Source: an uncultured Amylibacter sp. (GTDB lineage Bacteria; Pseudomonadota; Alphaproteobacteria; Rhodobacterales; Rhodobacteraceae). From it: a stretch of DNA of 64,000 bases. Below the pieces are notes generated by a model. It made no database searches. It was not told the origin of the DNA and saw only the letters and a program-made list of their open reading frames with translations. The stretch lies in contig OY365738.1 in assembly GCA_959347345.1 (NCBI GenBank), positions 124,001 to 188,000 on the forward strand, written 5' to 3'. Numbering within the stretch: position 1 is the stretch's first letter; every line of letters begins with the position of its first letter. Below are positions 62,801-64,000 of the stretch, piece after piece. The position numbers and the translations under genes are program-made.

Positions 62801-64000
62801 TGGTGCTAATAGAATTGACGCGGTCGCTGAATTGGAGGGGACACGATTCCAGTTTGATGGCGGATTTAACTTTCTGGGCGTTATCACTGGCGATGTTTTG
62901 ATAGGGGAGGATGGTATTCAGGGCTCTTTCAACGGGTTGCTTGGGACAGATTCCGCAATCGGCGTGTTTAAAAATACCGCTACCCCTGGCAGTACGGGCG
63001 GGACGTTTATCGGCGGCTTTGTGGTCAGCGATAAATTTATCAATTCCCCAGATTGGGCGAAAAGCTTTGCCAGCGGTGGTGCGAACGTGGGGCAAGCTCT
63101 TTTGGAAGAGAATGGGCATTTGGGCGATAATGCGCAGGGTGCGGGGACGCACTTTATCAGGGCAACGGCTACGACTATCAGGGGTGCTACCCGCGCTTCG
63201 GTAAATCTGTTGCATTTAACTAGCGATAGTTCGGACGGCGGTGTGGCGTTTGTGCAAGAGCTTTCTGGTACGACGCATCAAGTCGGCTATGCAGGGTTGC
63301 TGAGTACGACGAATGTCGGGTTGCCGTTGGAAAATGACGACCTTAACGGGGTTTGGAATGGTGCTATTCAGGCGTATGTGGGCGAGACGCTGGCTAAATC
63401 TGGGTTTAATCTTACGGTTAATTATACGGATACGGACGTTGACGGGACTGTTACTTTAGGCGGTAAGGACTTCACGTTTGATGGTGATTTTACCGCTAAC
63501 GGCATTATATCTGGTGATGTTTCGGTTGCGGCGGAGAGTGGTGTTCAAGGCTCTTTCAACGGGTTAATCGGGGTGCTCGGCGCGGTTGGCGCGTTTAAGG
63601 ATAACGGTGGTACGGCGGGCAGGTTTGTCGGCGGGTTCGTTGTCACGCCCGTGCTTGATACCGATGGTACGGTGGATTTTGATGCTTGGGCGAATTCAGG
63701 TGTGGCTGATTTGAAGGATCAGGGATTTGCACGGGGGGGAGCAGGCAAGTCGACTGATACGTTCTTTATCAAGGCTTCTGCCACTGGTATTCAAGGAAAT
63801 GCTGTCGTTTTCAATAATCTGACATTGGGAAGCGACCTTGCCAGTGGCGGTGTAGTCTTTGGCAGAAGAACCGATCCAAATTCCGCAGCTAAGACATATT
63901 ATACTGGTTTGTTAAACGGTACGAGTGTCGGACGGCATATTGATAATGAAAATCTTAACGCGATTTGGAAGGGGAGAATCCGCTCCTATGTGAGTGATGG
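41889..64000 (+). CDS. Giant mosaic surface lipoprotein, paralog 4 (3'-truncated by window edge)
   Basis: The frame starting at ATG 41889 shows no stop in the segments I translated and is still open at base 64000, so at least 7,370 codons are visible. The signal peptide resembles that of gene 3: T-[IY]-T-R-G-A-L-I-A-L-F-A-G-L-F-I-L, lipobox LAAC, lipidated Cys at 49 (or 32 from the ATG at 41940), then GGGG. Cys-rich regions (about 42090-51500, 52270-54085, 54705-55425, 56125-57460, 58200-59285) alternate with single TbpB-like barrels (51510-52260, 54090-54700, 55430-56120, 57465-58190). Six complete tandem barrels and the start of another follow from 59290. It is the most stalk-rich and most interleaved paralog. 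Its own promoter, repeats and leader suggest separate regulation from gene 3. I infer a surface fibre; the ligand is unknown. Confidence 0.93.
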   Translation, partial: MKTIKTTPIKTTMMEMTMNTLLNTILAQITYTRGALIALFAGLFILAACGGGGAATDVAPTGTGTNVCDTNIFDPACGVEKQAERTAAINTCITAIRTGGSCEVPTAVRDCLNAPFTTEGCGEDVLRASVTIASVQATRTTDCRAGNAGSATCTGAIVNVCGTVSSTNDGVLFTETLCGEDYDASRTTLINNCRTAGDASDEACTNVVITTDTEANKKALDCVLDAFGEGCDTNTDVMTVVEKTDATIKSIVETRQEIETDCRGLADFATNSRCTSAIETTCAGNPFTLTTGASPTNFCTGANDGRAALIMRCSAPDTDKTGCDATIGTGTTTVAECITNPFDATNGCSTNTGFDATRSERDTLCTTPATLFDGFCDNYGATGAITTMRNGICETEATSFHEGCLDRTEAGLALDARKAFIQTCLATPSTDCDIPTSSRAVTVTLCIKNPHRDECKDDLDFAEVKSDRTTLCTDTTDYFDTLCDTYDNIETTRQTRCTVGATSFDTICEGKGFDEGRTAGQKQFIEDCRDSGVEECGTIMITTSFGSISIAECVNNDANDPWKVTCQVPVFEAERTARSLECANFAITSNTNNTPCANATRNDSCVNNPFIQSCNAEGYDAVRTNRDRYCRGAGIAPDDPLCIGREPYICGGTEEMGDPFADICGIANHANQMNFCDLNGGSSDVRCENNAATVCPDNPFNGSFGPHQLNCADELYLPNRLIACGGKISDLPTGGAGLCNDEKLSGAICGTDSNVGTDPFAEICGDSDATMAINFVKDTEEQEFCGATRRTETRAGECAMIYTGLCTGDNLVKKSVGEGLFNCLIYDDPAVIGLRNDFCTTAETSFTDGCEDGTHGDAAGDVNTAREMLAMTCRGNPQATGCDTVVDTGTGRTVADCTNHLTVGDPGDPYQTGCDDIGFKEERMERDLTCALVATLETSLCDNAKSTNACVNDPFGEVTGGGVECDPTDYMAAQTDRDRYCRISTTADDPLCTGRQTYICGGANTDSVPTAGICGDDNELGEQEFCRTNGQNTGTCESQEAVACQANPFNDSFGAYRFDCTDSTYFASRIPTCRGAMNTWAAAGASVDDCSVKEVAGVICGTGNSIGTDAFADICEESTAMMAIDNFDQDTERQQFCGDVPKTDTRVTECETIYTGLCTGDNLVKESVGHGGFNCLDYDDPDVIILRNNHCMTPATSFTDGCEDGTHGDAGLVDAARKSLAAICRTTQNAEGCDDHANAGDSGPTVADCSANTAVGDPYQTGCVDNPLFIAEHTTRATFCSTGANVNDDRLCKNARDADMCIHFPYGNDKDGMECSAMDYADARASRQTYCSNLGVSTGLCTNIARALCDGEDANDNPFSASCDEFNLNNSAAQIKWCTNYGDFRCANQHAGACSERPFGTEVIARDGDPVNCFTDMDRGITAETYAPQRQLFCASGRELDKERCDTTEIATVVCGKSDDENSNPFAAFCANSANDGLNNDAAARLAVRQGTLDFCENAANSGVGVCERTSLIIADLGRTCTGDGATSITEQCAYTQYAGTQRAFCADKGSLNIFNAGCKDGTHGQVTTARNNECRRITATPGVIDRDTECPQIVIDLCEVSAFVQKLDNNDMEQDYLCGTNTNNVNYVTAREMTCGNARPEAGDTNETECNAFLTTLCTGNQFDMAVGSQDYNCATDPEFNTYRETQCGASGNGDGTRTNDECKATITRICDEGASLTTASNGYDCLNSQIAEVRTERRTFCATDSVNTPGCTGVLVDLCSDSNSFSGAAKTGTDGTTFDCTMGTTYRPQRRDYCAKDDNDVNGECPGVIATLCTAGASSLEEVATDVDSNVYNCLTSKVPAVEIARQVFCADSDQTANCNTVLAGLCTGDKSLSSTVDRGDGTNYNCAGNSDQLLINQRQAYCADGDNDDMVADCPAVIAALCETGTSVQTSVPTGTGTFYPCATSTVPAVITARETHCRLGASNSAGLCNGTIASLCLANPFEERDSDGFGTLCVDTGGNKTYENARKEECRAGSEADGQTGKKCEFIKAGICDGDDVGDSPYAAVCGMNNADNQVRFCRLNENGNSNAMGCDGTIITVCDVDNGDPFDSLCPNNNIGDRTARATACLDSNTDKVCSAEVIQCNMAPFGKTPTNEDCNATIYADAQTAFCTDTNNVFNAGCTNAIYSETEANRKTACLETGRSSLDVGDLICPGFVTTACENDAFTKHRADGTSDLCLGDNRAQDNTYEKIRLAACNGETGPLPSGNLCRTTALSGMICGDGIAVGEGGVAGTNPFAEICKTGDGNIYFTGLTASQQNACRMDSDADGSGCTTTIEGFCGIPTTPTSDNATTNNLFDTLCDTGYDADRDTACLQERATAGAGNDCTTRSGVKSACAVDPFIGGCTGVDGQDGPTGYLVTYCTTTDIFDARCLEDDIPTYGDVKTLRDAYCGGDTATPADGVAAVDQTPAGKCFSREEKICGATEESNPFAKLCGSNTANRMTFCDLASQTGKGQCADSEDLLCPARPFGTDLGTSGTINCKESGDYAITRKDLVDDCLEENPAPENGATCTDAIKACIDNPFSQTAFNGEPCDAAAFINAFLPHCEKTANAWEADCNAYVGQGEVMATRTAICETPATSFRAGCEDGAYAGTARDTAQETLALTCVDTPDADGCTNPVDGVSGTTVAQCSANPFSTALDCFGNNIFEKQRVARINLCTEAANSFNPLCGIFDEVTGTNKDRLGGITMARDTYCRETSDPADIDGNCVDIKDMFCDGADAGDKPHADVCGTDNVANQNKFCRISGKSTESECLGTVATICHVDNGNPFDTVCGESSHVDRATRCRQSMLDTPVALPTNATCDSTVTLVCLGNGDTITANPFDTLCSDESYDDDREAACRIGEIGRLACVDTIKKFCGVAGSVEVSKLFNSLCTEGTTYDGDRTTYCTMGDTIFDPKCNDTHGAVTAAREKECFRIGSSTYPNQTCDTIISGACMTNVFKQTTEGTPTNLCTGDNRNSVAYHSLRVTACEGEITNLPDGVPASACNDENLSGAICGDADTLGSKPFAEICSDADGNFNYDVLTAAQQNACRLNGNADDDNCATTIKLTCEGGTRGGDATLADPFDTLCDAGYVSKREELCRPNGGDENNKGCAKTIADFCVSPDNTDDLFDPLCRDAAGVYEKARQVHCLSLTLNEDTTNCGAEGTDDTVLGEFCKTGQNATHCPLRELAIAAFVDTADWENTTEANGALDSDGTNRLTILESVGADDTFDTNYVRAGASGLDLSVFDGTDATFTDGVLMLSEAGTTDALGSGVAFARVNYSAFTSASKVKYYAGILADTDLGGPLVAPPMESLDTKGEVDWDMVISIMIDERAVQKLTGTKLFIHFANKTFQSRNGDSPIDFDTGNFGSKDKFFIDGGFTTAGIVYGTTKLGSNRNTGTHSDGTLTGLIGSKGLVAAFVSDGAGNINEYVGGFVADNDDVTIDCSVGSNAFNPELCLVASRAALCTGRDGLSVTDESCKTEEIRGVICAAQGDFANLADSICDVDMDNNVDYEGLRRQVFCVGAGDQANPFHGLCVGGQYDGARQVSCNGLVVDPPDISMPFGGRTTRPECEAVISKLCLAEPFNSAAGASAIKFDCLNAASDIYVNKRKMEIGLCVNGTQTDKQRPICTNAEVEKITTPCGTDPLDPICAPYAVQYMTQRTERLNTCRDAMRTTSACANAISTICTANDAPFSDICHDQIDARKAGVGACLGVVQSNKRIMEGEPGTIQTLPAVCGTTVSNSKTVLDCINEPFNSDCAVDFTRPQNCADNYRETRCQSTFYAASEVVCESSVTSFTIGCLDPANGFVPAGGGDRLHPARNARATLTRRCTDTGEDGMPNTDNDAGCDTVIAVGAKNITFMDCINNPFLTACQEKDAIVFALTNSPAAVEIRTALVMTCEGYDDITAVNASDACKTIVGDGKTIESCTRRPFEAGCSGLLAIAFNSYREPTCLSPTGSFTAGCNEETYEGTDAARAEQALGCADAETKGENECDMMVEASGLTIDQCNETPFAAGCESPAFTNARLQACKGENPNAACSVDGALARTNYVAGDVADLDLGSKSVVVGIEEHTSTLNDVGYAEEDDGVYNDQSASGFALVYIPAVTTGQPSPSRYYAGLLSGTDVGGPLQENSASGAWVGKLAFIIGQGVLETVDFKLDVYFDGRTIGASDSVNVDYAETALGNFYIKGRFTDKGVIYGTTRLDNEVMAKSSRGSLTGIIGQNGAVGAFISSGSGNTLGEYAGGFVAAPELNCRTHPLDIRCDINEAIGASTVGGLQEDACSFGVDSRNNRACDPVFERVCIDDPLDTAKLFSFAEKVMSSSANLDCAQHPVTLALRREACLDNQALDCGNTIHTVCEDNIFDILCDGSGNFDNSRSFACFSNAGKIFTGNNDEIVTNCENLITRQCAKDPFKGICYISGTTSNTYNPARLAKCADHNFNDTTGVCGDKNNLGKVRPPDVFAGLSVNIIGAYCSRLASPADDEYEVCSDKPADYLAWRNAGTATNDNGTPDVAEDDFQFGVVTGYRAASVKDAGLIAGDADGLNLGDGATSVHNELTLTLETATNGVAIASATVGGKLQSYGGLLSGANVGAPVQTGDAIAEWSAQIALLWQDGDNPSQTTLLRNANFSIGLNFSAQDIVFSRTDDISLVNTAGVDSGKISLGITGTTGQKMLGGTVTLEIVDGEEHVGNFRGLIGRDGLLGAFASSTRTGDNAFAGGLVAEDSGNCAADGSGNPFKTSAGCTDAEKRDEVTRCYNERANPVQVGDCPEIRACFENSGSELFGLSSFVPSGGVGVFCSNPVLDGARAIYCLVDNTSHTNCTKIIAGMAVSRAGSGSYSACIGRPFTGTIQECLNALGPVAFAQSRLDIAVGCMTGGKVTAQATGTCERFITSVGSNCANNPFDSSCADIFTEQVRSSTFAELAQTSRLTHCTTAGNEADTLCTGALTHCAVDSPDNRCRTLVTDYCLGAMGREVVGRANACTAVLADTCDVNPFNPAQRCIDEYANARLEFCKGDGTTVTGATLADCKTDGAKTGQDLEICGNGTPGSVTANTNPFAPVCQDALYNDYHNMLKNAKEAYCGAQDVAFLDGSAECAPIVATACGTGGFNPSQATIDVAFNSLCSQDTYDYARLAVCDVNPKAAGCDAFLAIACPAGAIGTLIGCDGNANSTPAKVWTDNVKGILAEDGIPVGDTFSIAGGFVRAGRDGLNLSKFENVQYKITLEDDDDHGVAFTNVRANSSERFAARRYYAGLLLGTNVGGPLVNNSANGVWAGKVRLSAVARTVDEIDFTLKVAFTGNGGTITTQKQTTSHVEDQDIEINVHRTPAHGDAFIGARLNINGTFNAQGVIYGTTDLYFTAANAGNVDFATQKTNRSTSTGTLTGLIGKTGAVGAFYGITGQGNFAGYAGGFVATPDTVGNPYVVGVNCGVGGTPLHATDCPVDDYPDATARAAACLGQRGFTNPSHEYTVCNSAEVADVICAGTGEYANPFHISFCHDYNERVANQLTFANRCNTDSSSADACTEDTYVKACLLNPYDPTVNNTRACNTDLAFANVRTNLETFCGMAGNGSDGRCMDAVETCSAANHESCGNIVQTYCFAEAGRVVAGDGNKTLCATRIENACLNVNPFNDRCADSGAGVYDTTRRDFCSSQTLAELATLGADLATDCRPHAVAICGFYIPYQALAGPKPPDGKGGLGATRADIQEGRVYGTNPYAAICVNSAANPDEGTDRLGTTANPYDRNRQGAKAHAKQVLAYYVREFCPVIPSNNARIDSCPKIDVAGADGYEAWGVAVGQGLISAGDAGSPSVTETTNFIAGYGGGLYLGVGNTNVKNAKTFRLNAGVNGFAYATTGTQLFTGLLSSTTNLGASLGAEIVSAEWRSTLSFLTNQGDGITAIEKEGFILTLNYNGGSSTITGIENVGTGMVFQVDGTFTGNLLSGTVTFGATESGTLDSDAFASSGDRTTGRLTGVIGADGAIGVFKSNVGGHFGDFVGGFITAPVTFAGTTTWALSFLEAGQNIPTAVGGETAGQYLVRLLPTDFEIVREGSIPIAGNAGSFIRLNEFNQIQGRETSVVRGETVTNIIQSLSFANNPALITPDNGDSGITFGNIAVPGENSRFVRLAGLFPTTNMGLPLKSQPATAIWRGKMSVIASGKFQGERDVRFMITFDEATVNGVGTIATTERVNIFTELGSEYFSLAINAKFDARGAVYGTTSLQQNRIASNLSLTSSNANTDGRVSGLIGQKGLIGAFVSSYYGGQDPRKEYVGGFYALNPDAPRKVVEEVVLVSGPTSRNLWGDSFNKGAVNGGDNDTPNNPDDDVDNPNVVDAFGAGAPAGHARFARSGADSYIGTDPLAFRSLNFSFDEDSGVGFGKVGGAYYSGLLTGANVGISLSKNQEITGTATWTGKIALYGVGSGTGSAILPESTERDFTLNVTFDGTTGTITGVPTTFGRWFAGNRLDYTLTLTGTFNEAGVISGTTSFYGADPSQGDGIAVNALAVEGEVTGLIGTRGAIGSFISTKVFADEIAATNFAGSYAGGFVVQHPDYTVAPELPEVLPTDVGDDVGGYVKWVRGFDSGSPIPFAAHGTLLGTAGVYDNTTGVSKTHFIRGRAGDIHDNSQLPAQSIKQGTLFFNGVDNSEGGIAYLGVSGRYYFAGFLDNRDYTFGGALKSSPSVIWTGEIGATRNLTNFTPTTFRLKITFDGTSGTVRSSGADDVTDTDKGDFQVLNNDVAFRFAGTFNAAGVMTGIVGVRAFKDATEGVFNGLIGEKGALGVFKGGTDTKGYVGGFTAQNPNFGVQGVTADYNLWRVSFNSRGVNRRVSDPTIPGAKLASALQPRGVNVNQFLDGSTHFVQGELNGLNLAGSNLVTGVDFTPTVLKLADTNSGFALWQGNINVSAVLAEDMNTQGYVGLLNGTDVGADPLSSGRTTYTGKIQAYVGSALSDVTDFTLNINYGANRIDAVAELEGTRFQFDGGFNFLGVITGDVLIGEDGIQGSFNGLLGTDSAIGVFKNTATPGSTGGTFIGGFVVSDKFINSPDWAKSFASGGANVGQALLEENGHLGDNAQGAGTHFIRATATTIRGATRASVNLLHLTSDSSDGGVAFVQELSGTTHQVGYAGLLSTTNVGLPLENDDLNGVWNGAIQAYVGETLAKSGFNLTVNYTDTDVDGTVTLGGKDFTFDGDFTANGIISGDVSVAAESGVQGSFNGLIGVLGAVGAFKDNGGTAGRFVGGFVVTPVLDTDGTVDFDAWANSGVADLKDQGFARGGAGKSTDTFFIKASATGIQGNAVVFNNLTLGSDLASGGVVFGRRTDPNSAAKTYYTGLLNGTSVGRHIDNENLNAIWKGRIRSYVSD
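42090..51500 (+). repeat. Long Cys-rich NPF repeat region of paralog 4
   Basis: About 3,140 residues of uninterrupted cysteine-rich units, the longest stalk in the window. Recurring boxes are N-P-F-D-x-x-C, A-R-x-x-x-C, A-x-S-F-x-x-G-C-x-D and I-C-G-x(5-9)-[DN]-P-F-A-[DE]-I-C. It includes a roughly 1-kb segmental duplication at about 43610-45690. The sub-array at about 46880-47800 repeats V-x-x-x-R-x-x-[FY]-C-A and L-C-x-x-G blocks. Confidence 0.78.
43610..45690 (+). repeat. Segmental duplication (~1 kb, two copies) within paralog 4
   Basis: Copy A is about 43610-44660 and copy B about 44670-45690. Shared landmarks in the same order are D-R-Y-C-R, Y-I-C-G-G, N-P-F-N-x-S-F-G, G-V/A-I-C-G-T, YTGLCTGDNLVK, FTDGCEDGTHGDA, T-V-A-D-C and D-P-Y-Q-T-G-C. 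The most similar DNA lies around 44290-44480 and 45345-45525. Confidence 0.8.
51510..59285 (+). repeat. Four barrels alternating with four short Cys-rich stalks (paralog 4)
   Basis: Single barrels at 51510-52260, 54090-54700, 55430-56120 and 57465-58190 each have the AGxLxGTxxGxP box and a terminal [YF]-x-G-G-[FL]-V-A. Examples of their glycine boxes are GLIGSKGLVAAF, GIIGQNGAVGAF, GLIGRDGLLGAF and GLIGKTGAVGAF. After each, Cys-rich repeats restart within about ten residues. Stalk lengths are about 600, 240, 445 and 360 residues. Confidence 0.75.
59290..64000 (+). repeat. C-terminal barrel array of paralog 4 (truncated)
   Basis: Complete modules end near 59945, 60765, 61570, 62310, 63040 and 63640. 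A seventh begins and is cut at A-I-W-K-G at the window end. Linkers keep the W box (for example YVKWVRGF, PDWAKSF, DFDAWANS). Only the barrel-type sequence continues here, with no cysteines noted, so this matches the C-terminal arrays of the other paralogs. Confidence 0.75.

Overview
The window is almost entirely four enormous head-to-tail plus-strand genes, separated by only 111, 184 and 290 bases; about 99% of it is coding. Gene 1 (1-8795) enters from the left edge and gene 4 (41889-64000) runs off the right edge. Genes 2 (8907-18410, 3,167 aa) and 3 (18595-41598, 7,667 aa) are complete. No RNA gene, insertion sequence, CRISPR array, transposase or enzyme gene was seen. The three visible N-termini are lipoprotein signal peptides (lipoboxes LSAC, LTAC, LAAC) followed at once by a poly-glycine tether. 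The host is therefore a diderm (Gram-negative) bacterium, probably a proteobacterium; base composition is near 50% GC and I cannot place it further.

All four proteins share one construction kit. The N-terminal part is a long cysteine-rich repeat region, with units of about 40-60 aa marked by a D/N-P-F-x(3-4)-C box and a Y-x-x-x-R box before the next cysteine. The C-terminal part is a string of modules of about 235-245 aa. Each module carries, in order, a W-containing linker, a Y-A-G-I-L-x-G-T-D-L-G-A-P box, an A-x-W-x-G strand, a D-F-x-L-x-I-D-F strand, a G-x-[FY]-D-x-x-G-V-I-x-G strand, a G-L-I-G-x-x-G-A-V-G-x-F box and a terminal G-G-F-V-A. That order of strands and glycine boxes resembles the eight-stranded barrel of TbpB-type surface lipoproteins (Lipoprotein_5 / transferrin-binding-protein-like family). 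I count 9, 8, 22 and at least 10 complete modules in genes 1-4, about 49 in total. Genes 3 and 4 also place single barrels inside their cysteine-rich regions.

The genes look like one paralogous family kept in a tandem locus by duplication and recombination. There are near-identical DNA tracts between genes 1 and 2, copy-number differences in short in-frame repeats (93 and 132/138 bp), a roughly 1-kb internal duplication in gene 4 and an expanded sub-family of barrels in the middle of gene 3. Each of genes 2, 3 and 4 has a plausible promoter and a good Shine-Dalgarno site. The only convincing Rho-independent terminator follows gene 3. Gene 4 has the most elaborate upstream region: three tandem 11-bp repeats, a TTGACA box and a leader able to fold. 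The likely role is a family of giant surface-anchored adhesins or ligand-binding fibres, with cysteine-rich stalks carrying strings of TbpB-like barrels. Function, ligand and export machinery (a Slam-type translocon would be expected) are not visible here.
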